Part shown: positions 15,705-22,728 of the stretch, piece after piece
Layout of the letters: each line of letters begins with the position of its first letter
Position numbering within the stretch: the first letter of the stretch is position 1
NCBI GenBank assembly: GCA_964434165.1
Contig: CAYSUS010000075.1
Coordinates: 1 to 34,792, forward strand
Length of the DNA stretch: 34,792 bases
Direction of reading: 5' to 3'
Source: CAYSUS01 sp964434165
GTDB taxonomy: Bacteria > Planctomycetota > Planctomycetia > Pirellulales > Thermoguttaceae
Made by a program: the position numbers and the translations under genes
Notes under the pieces: generated by a model
Seen by the model: only the letters and a program-made list of their open reading frames with translations
What the model was told of the DNA's origin: nothing
The model's database searches: none

Positions 15705-16798
15705 AGTACATCGACGAGTACCGCGATCCCCAGGCCGCCCGGCGGCTGGCCGACGAGATCGCCCGGGCGACGACCCGCCCCTGGCACCTCATGGAGGTCT
15801 GCGGGGGCCAGACGCACGCGATCGTGCGTTTCGGCCTGGACCAGCTCCTGCCTCCGGCGATCACCTTGATCCACGGGCCCGGCTGCCCGGTGTGCGTCAC
15901 GCCCATCGAGATCATCGACAAGGCCGTGGCGATCGCCTCCCGGCCGGACGTCGTGTTCTGCTCCTTCGGCGACATGCTCCGCGTGCCGGGCTCGGGCAAG
16001 GACCTGCTCACCGTCAAGTCGGAGGGCGGCGACGTGCGCGTGGTGTATTCGCCGATGGACGCGGTGACGCTCGCGCGGGCCGACCCGGACCGCCAGGTGG
16101 TGCTGTTCGCCATCGGCTTCGAGACCACGGCCCCCGCCAACGCCATGGCGGTGACCCAGGCCAGGCGCCTGGGGCTGGCCAATTTCTCCGTGCTCGTCTC
16201 GCACGTGCTGGTGCCGCCGGCGATCGAGGCGGTGCTCCGCGCTCCGCAGAACGTGGTGCAGGGATTCCTCGCCGCGGGGCACGTGTGCGCGGTGACGGGC
16301 TCGCAGGAGTATGAGCCGATCGCAGCGCAGCACGGCGTGCCCATCGTCATCACCGGGTTCGAGCCGCTCGACATCCTTCGCGGCGTGCTTTCCTGCGTGC
16401 GGCAGCTCGAGGCAGGCAGGGCCGAGGTGGAGAACGCCTACGCCCGCGCGGTCCGCTCCGAAGGCAACCATCCGGCCATGCGCCGGGTCCGCGAGGTCTT
16501 CCGCGTCGGCGACCGCAAGTGGCGCGGGATCGGCACGATTCCCCATAGCGGGCTGGAGTTGCGGCCGGAGTTCGCGGCGCTCGACGCCGCCGAGCGGTTC
16601 GGGGTGGAAGGGATCGCTGCGGAAGAGCCCCGCGAGTGCATCGCCGGCGCCGTGCTGCAAGGCCACAGAAAGCCGCACGACTGCGAGGCCTTCGGCATCC
16701 GGTGCACGCCCGAGCACCCGCTCGGGGCGCCCATGGTGTCGGCCGAGGGGGCCTGCGCGGCCTATTACCGGTATCGGCGGCGCGCGGTGACCAACTGA
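15701..16798 (+). CDS. hypD: Fe-S maturation scaffold HypD
   Basis: 365 residues, starting at the ATG of the ATGA overlap with hypC. HypD binds iron together with HypC and is the scaffold on which the cyanide and CO ligands are added. Cys34 lies in the conserved CGGQTH motif; Cys62 and Cys65 lie in GPGCPVC and belong to the redox-active thiol set. The C-terminal cysteines 313, 328, 335 and 352 (ECIAGAVLQGHRKPHDC, GIRCTPEHPLG, GAC) form the [4Fe-4S] site. No family residue I know is missing. hypE follows 26 bp after the TGA. Confidence 0.97.
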   Translation: MKYIDEYRDPQAARRLADEIARATTRPWHLMEVCGGQTHAIVRFGLDQLLPPAITLIHGPGCPVCVTPIEIIDKAVAIASRPDVVFCSFGDMLRVPGSGKDLLTVKSEGGDVRVVYSPMDAVTLARADPDRQVVLFAIGFETTAPANAMAVTQARRLGLANFSVLVSHVLVPPAIEAVLRAPQNVVQGFLAAGHVCAVTGSQEYEPIAAQHGVPIVITGFEPLDILRGVLSCVRQLEAGRAEVENAYARAVRSEGNHPAMRRVREVFRVGDRKWRGIGTIPHSGLELRPEFAALDAAERFGVEGIAAEEPRECIAGAVLQGHRKPHDCEAFGIRCTPEHPLGAPMVSAEGACAAYYRYRRRAVTN

Positions 16799-16824
16799 CC
16801 GGGCGCCCCAGCAGGGAGACGACG

Positions 16825-17910
16825 ATGCGCGACGACCCTCCGGACCCTTCGGCGCTGGCCTGCCCCGTGCCCCTGTCGGAGCACGCCACCGTGCAGTTGG
16901 CCCACGGCGGCGGCGGGCGCCTGATGCGGGACCTGATCGAGGGGCTCTTCCTGGCCGGGTTTCGCGGCCCGGCAAGGCCTGGTCCGGCGGGGCGCGCGGA
17001 ACCGCCGCACGACAGCGCCGTGCTCCGCGCCTCCGACGGGACGCGCATGGCCTTCACGACCGACTCGTTCGTGGTCAGCCCGCGGTTCTTCCCCGGCGGC
17101 GACATCGGGCGCTTGGCCGTGTTCGGCACGGTCAACGACCTGGCCATGGCCGGGGCCCGGCCGCAGTGGCTCAGCGCGGGCTTCATCCTCGAAGAAGGTC
17201 TGCCCCTGGACGAGCTTCGCCGCATCGTCGCGTCGATGGGCCGTGCGGCCGACGAGGCCGGCGTGCAGATCGTCACCGGCGATACCAAGGTCGTCGATCG
17301 CGGCAAGGGCGACGGCGTGTTCATCAACACGGCGGGCGTGGGGCTGGTGCCCCGCGGGGTCGAGGTCTCGCCGCGGCGCGTGGCGGCGGGCGACGCCGTG
17401 CTGGTCAGCGGCGACCTGGGCCGGCACGGCATCGCCGTGATGTCGATCCGCGAGGGCCTCCAGTTCGAAGGCGCGCCGCACAGCGATTGCGCCTCGCTGG
17501 CCGGACTGGTGGGAGCCCTGCTCGAGCTGGAGGGCGACCTGCACTGCCTCCGCGACCTGACGCGCGGGGGACTGGCCGCGGCGCTCAGCGAGATCGCCAT
17601 GGACGCCCGCGTGGGCATCGACCTGACCGAGGCCGCGATCCCGGTCTCGCCGCCGGTCGCCGGGGCGTGCGAGCTACTGGGCCTCGACCCGCTCTACGTC
17701 GCCAACGAAGGCCGGCTGGTGGCCTTCGTGCCGCCCGAAGCGGCCGACCGGGCGATGGAGATCATGGGCGCCCATGCGGCGGCGCCGCAGCCGGCCGTGA
17801 TCGGCTCGGCCACGGACCGCCACCCCGGCGTGGTCGAGATGCGCGGCCCGCTGGGCGGCGGCCGCCTCCTCGATCTGCTGTCCGGCGAGCAGATGCCGCG
17901 GATCTGCTGA
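16825..17910 (+). CDS. hypE: Carbamoyl-dehydratase HypE
   Basis: 361 residues; the ATG at 16825 has AGGGAG 6 nt upstream. HypE accepts the carbamoyl group from HypF on its C-terminal cysteine and dehydrates it with ATP to a thiocyanate, then donates cyanide to iron on HypC-HypD. It belongs to the PurM/AIR-synthase fold: an N-terminal glycine-rich segment (VQLAHGGGGRLMRDLI), the motif FTTDSFVVSP, GTVNDLAMAGA, and TGDTKVVDRGKGDGVFINT for nucleotide and Mg binding, plus DLTRGGLAAALSE. The final residues PRIC match the invariant C-terminal motif, with Cys361 as the modified residue. It is the last gene of the hyp cluster; the next gene converges 74 bp away. Confidence 0.97.
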   Translation: MRDDPPDPSALACPVPLSEHATVQLAHGGGGRLMRDLIEGLFLAGFRGPARPGPAGRAEPPHDSAVLRASDGTRMAFTTDSFVVSPRFFPGGDIGRLAVFGTVNDLAMAGARPQWLSAGFILEEGLPLDELRRIVASMGRAADEAGVQIVTGDTKVVDRGKGDGVFINTAGVGLVPRGVEVSPRRVAAGDAVLVSGDLGRHGIAVMSIREGLQFEGAPHSDCASLAGLVGALLELEGDLHCLRDLTRGGLAAALSEIAMDARVGIDLTEAAIPVSPPVAGACELLGLDPLYVANEGRLVAFVPPEAADRAMEIMGAHAAAPQPAVIGSATDRHPGVVEMRGPLGGGRLLDLLSGEQMPRIC

Positions 17911-17927
17911 AGCGGCGCGACGCCCCG

Positions 17928-17954
17928 CGGCGCCGTTGCCTTCCGAGGGCGCCG
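17928..17954. terminator. GC-rich hairpin between convergent hypE and TPR-membrane gene
   Basis: CGGCGCC (17928-17934) and GGCGCCG (17948-17954) can pair across a 13-base loop in the 74-bp gap between the two stop codons. No T-run follows, so termination is only suggested by position. Confidence 0.4.
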
Positions 17955-17984
17955 GCTCCCCTCGTGACGCCGTCGTCCGGCGCC

Positions 17985-19292
17985 TCACTGCTTCCAGCGG
18001 ATCGAGGCCAGGAGGTTGGCCCCGAAAAGCGACAGGCCGGCTCCGAGGTAGAAGGCCCAGGTGAGGGGCCTGAGGGCCAGGCCGCAAACCGCCGCGAGCA
18101 GGGGCGGCCAGGTCCCCGGGTCCGCGAGCGTCGCGCCCAGGAGGATCCCCAGCCGGATCAGTCCCAGGCAGGCGAGCACGATCGCGTACACGATCATCCC
18201 GCTGCGCGGCCACGGCGAAGCGCAGCGCACCGTGGCGGCAACCGCCAACAGCATGGCGGCGAACCAGAGGAGCGTTTCCACGACCACGACTTGCCCGCCG
18301 GTCGCCAGGGCGGCGAGGCCGAGAAGGACGGTCCCCAGCAGGAACCCGCCCACCCAGTTGGAGCCGATCCGCTCGTCGCGCGAGAGGGCCAGGCGCCCGA
18401 ACGGGTGCAGGCGCAGGGTCAGGTTGGCCAGCGGCTCGACGAACCACGTCGCCAGCACGAAGACCAGGTAGGCGACCAGCAGGGGCCACAGCCAGGGAGC
18501 CAGGGCCGGCGAGGCGGCGGCGATCTGGCGGCCGATGATGTAAACAAGCCATGCTCCCAGGATGACCTTCCACTGCCCGCTGCTGCCCAGGCTGCGCATC
18601 CACGTGAAGAAGCGGAACATCGCGCGGTACAGGGCGTTGCCGGTCTTGATGGTCTCCAGGGCGCCGTGGCGGGCCCAGTCCAGGTCGGGGTCGAGTCGCA
18701 GGGCCTCGCGGAAGTGCTTCTCGGCCCCCGCGCGGTCGCCCTTCTCCAGGTAGTTCCACCCCAGGTTGGCGTGCGTCCAGGGGTTCTCCGGCTCCAGGCG
18801 GAGGGCCTCTTCCAGCTCCTCCTCGGCGGTGCTCCGCCGGCCCAGCTTGCGCAGGGCCTGGGCGCGGAGGTTCAGGGCCTCGGTCGACCCGGGATCGATC
18901 GCCAGGGCGTCCTCGGCTGCGGCCAGGGCCCCGTTCCAGTCCGACTGCCGGTAGCGGATCCAGCCCAGCTCGGCGTGGTAAGCCGGGTGGTGCGGCTGAA
19001 GGCGCAGGGCCTCGCGGATCGCCGTTTCGGCCTCCTTGACGTAGTTGCGCACGCTCCAGATTCGCGAGAGCACGTAGTGATGGAAAGCGTGGGTCGGATC
19101 GAGCGTGACCGCCTGGCGCGCGTGCTCCGTGGCCTCCTCGTTCTTCTCGCGCGCCAGGAGGCACAGGGCCATGATGGCGTGGGCCTCGGGATCGTCCGGC
19201 TGCCGGGCCAGGGCCTGGCCGACCTCCTTCTCCGCCAGGTCGTATTTCGATCGCTCGTAGAGGAGCCATGCCCGCTGGTGACTGCGCATCAT
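17985..19292 (-). CDS. TPR protein with C-terminal multi-pass membrane domain
   Basis: 435 residues from the first of two adjacent ATGs (19292/19289). Residues about 5-210 are six consecutive tetratricopeptide repeats of 34 residues, with recognisable pairs such as DLAEKEVGQALARQPDDPEAH and GAEKHFREALRLDPDLDWAR in overlapping register. About residues 235-430 hold six hydrophobic segments (VILGAWLVYIIG, LWPLLVAYLVFVLATWF, FLLGTVLLGLAALATG, TLLWFAAMLLAVAATV, MIVYAIVLACLGLI, LTWAFYLGAGLSLFGANLL), so the TPR array is probably cytoplasmic and fixed to the inner membrane. I do not recognise a named family for the membrane half. It lies 204 bp downstream of a TPR-AAA+ ATPase gene in the same orientation, suggesting a joint function in protein complex handling. 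That pairing is inference. Confidence 0.8.
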   Translation of the reverse strand: MMRSHQRAWLLYERSKYDLAEKEVGQALARQPDDPEAHAIMALCLLAREKNEEATEHARQAVTLDPTHAFHHYVLSRIWSVRNYVKEAETAIREALRLQPHHPAYHAELGWIRYRQSDWNGALAAAEDALAIDPGSTEALNLRAQALRKLGRRSTAEEELEEALRLEPENPWTHANLGWNYLEKGDRAGAEKHFREALRLDPDLDWARHGALETIKTGNALYRAMFRFFTWMRSLGSSGQWKVILGAWLVYIIGRQIAAASPALAPWLWPLLVAYLVFVLATWFVEPLANLTLRLHPFGRLALSRDERIGSNWVGGFLLGTVLLGLAALATGGQVVVVETLLWFAAMLLAVAATVRCASPWPRSGMIVYAIVLACLGLIRLGILLGATLADPGTWPPLLAAVCGLALRPLTWAFYLGAGLSLFGANLLASIRWKQ

Positions 19293-19333
19293 AACGAGAA
19301 TCCCGTGTGTGGTCTGAAAGGGGCCGGACGCGG

Positions 19334-19385
19334 ACGGCACACGGAGTGTGTCTGCTACGGTAGCAGGCATTCTCCGCAGTGCCGT
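19334..19385. repeat. Imperfect inverted repeat, member of a small dispersed repeat family
   Basis: Arm 19334-19358 (begins ACGGCACACGGAGTG, ends CTGCTAC) and arm 19360-19385 (GTAGCAGGCAT at its start, GCAGTGCCGT at its end) are imperfect inverted copies that could fold into a long hairpin. GGCAT-N-CTCCGCAGTGCCGT (19366-19385) recurs at 21663-21682. The repeat sits between the AAA+ gene and the TPR-membrane gene. Confidence 0.7.
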
Positions 19386-19496
19386 TCGCCTGGCTGCGGA
19401 AGCATCTCCTGCCAGGCAACCGAAATCGGACGTGGGGGGCAGCCCCGCGTTCGCACCGCTTCGCTCCACGAAAGCGAGGCAGTCCCCCGCGCCTTG

Positions 19497-20837
19497 TCAC
19501 TTCAGGTAATCCAGCACGTCGTCGTACATGCCGCCCTGGTTGGAATAGAGGGCGTAGTTGCGGGCGGTGGCGAACCATTCCTTCGTGGTCGGCTTCAGCC
19601 GTTTGGCCGAGGCCAGGAGGTCCTTGCTCGAAATCGGCTTGGGCACGCCCGAGCGGATCGCCTCGCGGAGCTTGACCTCCACGGCGGCGTCCACCACGGC
19701 CTTCAGATCGGCCCCGGAGAACCCGTCCGTCCTGGCGGCCACGTGGTCGAAGTCGATGCTCGACTGCGGCTTGCCCTGGCAGTGGATGCGGAGAATGGCC
19801 GCCCGGGCGGGGCGGTCGGGCGGAGGCACGAACAGCACGCGGTCGAAGCGGCCGGGGCGGCGGAAGGCCGGATCCACGTGCCAGGGGGCGTTGGTGGCGG
19901 CCAGCACGAGCACACCCTCGTTGGAGTGCTCGATGCCGTCGAGCTCGGAGAGGAACTGGTTGATCACGTGGCGGCCCGAGCCGCCGGTCATGTCCGAGCG
20001 CCGGCCGCCCAGGGCGTCCACCTCGTCGAAGAACAGCACGCACGGACGGTGACGCCGCGCCTGATCGAAGATCATGTGCAGGTTGCGCTCGCTGTTGCCG
20101 ATCCACATCTCCAGCACGTCGTGGATGCCCACCGAAAGGAACCGCGCCTGAATCTGTCCGGCCGTCGCCCGGGCCAGGTGGGTCTTGCCGCAGCCGGGCG
20201 GGCCGTACATGAGGATTCCTCCGCCGATCGGCTTGCCGTAGGCCTGGTACAGCTCGGGGTGCTGGAGCGGGTAGATGATCTTCACGCCGATCTCTTGCTT
20301 CAGCGACTCCATGCCCCCCACGTCGTCGAAAGCGATCTTGGGACGCTCCAGCTCCACGTCGGACACTTCGTCCGCCCCCTGCCAGGCCTCGCGCACGCGG
20401 CCCTCCACGACGTCGCCGGCCTGCGCTTCGGGCACGATGCCCAGGCGCTCGGCCAGCTCCTGGTCGCCGCCGTCCGGATCGATCTCCACGCACGCCTTGT
20501 AGTGATAGACCGCCCCCGGGACGTCCCCGCCGCGGAGCAGCAGCCGGGCCAGGAGCAGGTGCGCCTCGGCCGGCGGCGACGTGCCCCCCACGAGATCCTC
20601 CAACAGGACCGTGGCCTCGCTCGTCTTGTCCTGCTGGAGAAACGCCCGGGCCAGATCGACCTTCAGCGCGTCGCTCTTCGGCGCCATGGCCAGGGCGTCG
20701 CGGAGCTCGCGCTCGGCCTCCTCGTGCCGGCCCAGGTCCATGAAGGTCCGCGCCAGGTGGCGGCGCAAGGGGATATTGTCCGGCGAGACCTTGAGGGCCG
20801 CGCGGAGCGAGGCAATGGCGTCGTCACCGAAAGACAT
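19497..20837 (-). CDS. TPR-fused AAA+ ATPase (CDC48/FtsH-like ATPase domain)
   Basis: 446 residues from the ATG at 20837; GTG codons at 20846 and 20843 are weaker alternatives. Residues about 5-125 are TPR-like helices (LRRHLARTFMDLGRHEEAER, AEAHLLLARLLLRGGD). About 165-400 is a single classical AAA+ domain: Walker A GPPGCGKT (212-219), pore-loop region MWIGNSERNL, Walker B VLFFDE (267-272), sensor-1 LAATN (312-316), and arginine-finger segment RPGRFDR (327-333), followed by the alpha lid (DGFSGADLKAVVDAAVE). All catalytic residues are present, so it should be an active hexameric ATPase that remodels proteins recruited by the TPR region. No protease or second ATPase domain is attached. The neighbours are a TPR-membrane gene downstream and a membrane-anchored protein upstream; the substrates are unknown. 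Confidence 0.9.
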   Translation of the reverse strand: MSFGDDAIASLRAALKVSPDNIPLRRHLARTFMDLGRHEEAERELRDALAMAPKSDALKVDLARAFLQQDKTSEATVLLEDLVGGTSPPAEAHLLLARLLLRGGDVPGAVYHYKACVEIDPDGGDQELAERLGIVPEAQAGDVVEGRVREAWQGADEVSDVELERPKIAFDDVGGMESLKQEIGVKIIYPLQHPELYQAYGKPIGGGILMYGPPGCGKTHLARATAGQIQARFLSVGIHDVLEMWIGNSERNLHMIFDQARRHRPCVLFFDEVDALGGRRSDMTGGSGRHVINQFLSELDGIEHSNEGVLVLAATNAPWHVDPAFRRPGRFDRVLFVPPPDRPARAAILRIHCQGKPQSSIDFDHVAARTDGFSGADLKAVVDAAVEVKLREAIRSGVPKPISSKDLLASAKRLKPTTKEWFATARNYALYSNQGGMYDDVLDYLK

Positions 20838-20883
20838 GGTCACCACCGGCGATCACGAGAAAGGTTGGTGCAGAATCTCCAAC

Positions 20884-20913
20884 GTCATAACCCGACCGGC
20901 GGCGCGCTGTCAA
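20884..20913 (-). promoter_or_regulatory. Candidate promoter of the AAA+ gene with palindrome around the -35
   Basis: On the minus strand a perfect TTGACA (20913-20908) is followed after 18 bp by TATGAC (20889-20884). The -35 is framed by the inverted repeat CGGCGC (20900-20905) / GCGCCG (20914-20919), a possible operator. The start codon is about 40 nt past the predicted start point. Confidence 0.5.
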
Positions 20914-20935
20914 GCGCCGGGGCCGCGACGAGCCG

Positions 20936-20949
20936 CGAGCCTTGGCTCG
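20936..20949. terminator. Short palindromic stem downstream of the 210-residue protein gene
   Basis: CGAGCC-TT-GGCTCG is a perfect 6-bp inverted repeat located 59 bp after the stop of the preceding minus-strand gene and before the AAA+ promoter. It could mark a transcript end, but there is no T-run. Confidence 0.3.
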
Positions 20950-21007
20950 AAAGCGTCTTCCACGCAGCCAGGGCGACAACCGGGAGAAGACTCCCGACCC
21001 CTTGCGC

Positions 21008-21640
21008 TCAGTCCGCCTCGGGCTTGTCCTTCTCCTGCGGCTTGCCCGCGGCCGCGTCGGTCGGATCGGGCTTGCCCTCGGTCGGCTCCGCAGGCTTGGG
21101 AAGCGGGGCCGCGCTGAGCGGCACCACGCGCTTGAGCTTGGGGAGCTCGAGAAACACGCCGGCCAGCGTGCCGTCGCTTCCCAGGATGCAGGCGGCGTCG
21201 CCCCCGGCGGCCACGGCGGAGACCACGCCGTTGCCTTCCGCCGAGCGGAGCTTCACCTGGCCTCGCCCGTCGGCCGCAAACGTCTCCAGCACGCCGTCGC
21301 GCCCCGGCTCGTCGGCCCCGGCCGCCACGATCGGCCTCCCGTCGCGCCCGTAGAGCACGAGTTGCCCCGCCTGGTTGGGCAGCACGGCCAGGCGAATGCG
21401 CTGCGCGCCGTTGGGCCCGGCGACCGCCAGGCTCTGCACCTGGGCCGTGACGCTCTCGGTGCCGCCCGCCTGAAGACGGACGCACTGCAAACGCTCGGCC
21501 GTGACCGCGCGTACGGCGAGCTCCTCGGCCGCGATCGACCTGGCCCGGAGCTGCGCGGGCGGGATGAACTTGTCGCGCAACGCCGCGCCCAGGGCGAGGA
21601 ACAGGAGGGGATAGACGATCCACCGCTCGCGATCGGACAT
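21008..21640 (-). CDS. Unrecognised membrane-anchored protein with C-terminal charged tail
   Basis: 210 residues from the ATG at 21640 (TGGAGAA lies 5-11 nt upstream). I do not recognise the family. One hydrophobic segment near the N-terminus (IVYPLLFLALGAAL, about residues 8-21) follows a charged MSDRERW, so it is probably a single-pass anchor or uncleaved signal. An Ala/Arg/Glu-rich helix follows (RARSIAAEELAVRAVTAERL, about 33-52). Residues about 75-170 look like short repeating beta units (QLVLYGRDGRPIVAAGAD, ADGRGQVKLRSAEGNGVVS, ACILGSDGTLAGVFLEL), and a Pro/Lys/Glu/Asp-rich disordered tail of about 35 residues ends the protein. It lies between fdhE and the TPR-AAA+ gene in the same orientation. 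An outward-facing beta-repeat domain on a membrane anchor is my reading. Confidence 0.7.
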   Translation of the reverse strand: MSDRERWIVYPLLFLALGAALRDKFIPPAQLRARSIAAEELAVRAVTAERLQCVRLQAGGTESVTAQVQSLAVAGPNGAQRIRLAVLPNQAGQLVLYGRDGRPIVAAGADEPGRDGVLETFAADGRGQVKLRSAEGNGVVSAVAAGGDAACILGSDGTLAGVFLELPKLKRVVPLSAAPLPKPAEPTEGKPDPTDAAAGKPQEKDKPEAD

Positions 21641-21662
21641 GGAAGGTTCTCCAGGAGTCGCG

Positions 21663-21703
21663 GGCATGCTCCGCAGTGCCGTCCGCTCGGTGTGCCGTCC
21701 GCT
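21663..21703. repeat. Second copy of the dispersed repeat with a 12-bp tandem duplication
   Basis: GTGCCGTCCGCT occurs at 21676-21687 and again at 21692-21703, 16 bp apart. The segment 21663-21682 (GGCATGCTCCGCAGTGCCGT) matches 19366-19385 except at one base. It lies in the gap between fdhE and the 210-residue protein and touches the region just upstream of that protein's start codon. Confidence 0.65.
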
Positions 21704-21751
21704 GCGCGACGGCCCGTCCCTCGCGCAGCGCGGTTGAGGTTGGCACCGCGG

Positions 21752-22627
21752 CTAGGCCATCGCCGCGTACCACGAATTGCCAAGCAGGCCCTCGCGCTGG
21801 GCCAGCACGTCAAGGTACTGCGTGGCCGTGTCCTCCACCAGGGGCGCGAAGCGCGGCGGCGCGGCGAGCCGCCCGAGGTCGATCGTCTTCAGGTATCCGC
21901 GGCACTCGGGGCAGGCCTCGATCCGCCGCGCCCCGTCGTCCGCGGCCGCGAGCACGTCCAGCCCGCGCGGCCCTTCCCGAACGCAGAACGGACATCGCAG
22001 CCGGGCGAAAGGCCACGCCCCGGCGCAAAGCGAGCAGTGCAGGACGCGCCGCCCGGCGTCCCCCGCGAGACTGGCCAGCCCGGGCGCCGCGCCGCAGACC
22101 GGACATCGGCCCTCGTCCGCGTCCTCATCGGACGGCGCCTCCAGTCGCACCGCCGCGGCGGAAACGAACGGCGCGGCAACCAGCCGGCCGAGCAGCTCCA
22201 GGACCTCGCCCGGAACGCCGACCTCAACCTCCACGACCGCGAGCAGCATCGGATCCCCATCGAGCGTCAAGCGCAGCGCGGTCTCCTCAAGACGCCCGGG
22301 GCTGGCGACGAGGGCCTCGACCGCCCGTCGGAGCGGAGCGCCGCCCGCCGTATCCGGCGGGCCGCACTGGGCGATTCGCCTGAGCAGCCCTGACGCCAGG
22401 TCGTGGTCGAAGGGGGCGTTCGCGAAGGTCACCGCGGGACGGTCCGGGCCTTCGTCGTCGGGCGGCAGGCTCCAGCCGGACGCGAGCACGGCGCGAAACA
22501 CCTCGATCTGGCCCTGGAGAATCGCCTGGCGGAGACGGACGAAGCCGTCGTCCACGCCAGGGCGGCCCACCAGATCGTTCAGGCCGTGGAGGGTTTCATC
22601 GGGGCTCAGCCGACCCGGCAGGTTCAT
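21752..22627 (-). CDS. fdhE: Formate dehydrogenase accessory protein FdhE
   Basis: 291 residues from the ATG at 22627 (an in-frame GTG at 22636 is also possible). FdhE is a cytoplasmic rubredoxin-like iron protein needed for assembly or activity of membrane-bound, molybdenum- or tungsten- and often selenocysteine-containing formate dehydrogenases. The diagnostic C-terminal half has four CxxC knuckles: Cys175/178 (CPVCG), 198/201 (CSLC), 212/215 (RCPFC) and 239/242 (CPEC), with the family segment LHCSLCAGAWPFARLRCPFC spanning two of them. The helical N-terminal half (about 1-160) is more variable. No formate dehydrogenase gene is in the window. It sits in the same orientation as the 210-residue protein and the AAA+/TPR genes, not far from the hyp operon, which fits formate/H2 metabolism in this organism. 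Confidence 0.88.
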   Translation of the reverse strand: MNLPGRLSPDETLHGLNDLVGRPGVDDGFVRLRQAILQGQIEVFRAVLASGWSLPPDDEGPDRPAVTFANAPFDHDLASGLLRRIAQCGPPDTAGGAPLRRAVEALVASPGRLEETALRLTLDGDPMLLAVVEVEVGVPGEVLELLGRLVAAPFVSAAAVRLEAPSDEDADEGRCPVCGAAPGLASLAGDAGRRVLHCSLCAGAWPFARLRCPFCVREGPRGLDVLAAADDGARRIEACPECRGYLKTIDLGRLAAPPRFAPLVEDTATQYLDVLAQREGLLGNSWYAAMA

Positions 22628-22728
22628 GGTGGACACCAGAGGCGCAACGGAATCGAGCCTGGTTGGCGAAAGGACCGAGGCGGACTTCGGAGGTATCCAG
22701 GTCCCGAATCAACACGAGCACGGAGAAG

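Noticed and set aside
17166..21353. Long plus-strand open frame (about 1395 codons) overlapping hypE, the TPR genes and the AAA+ gene
   Set aside because: It is antisense or out of frame to four genes with clear domains, and its own translation is Arg/Gly/Pro-rich without recognisable motifs.
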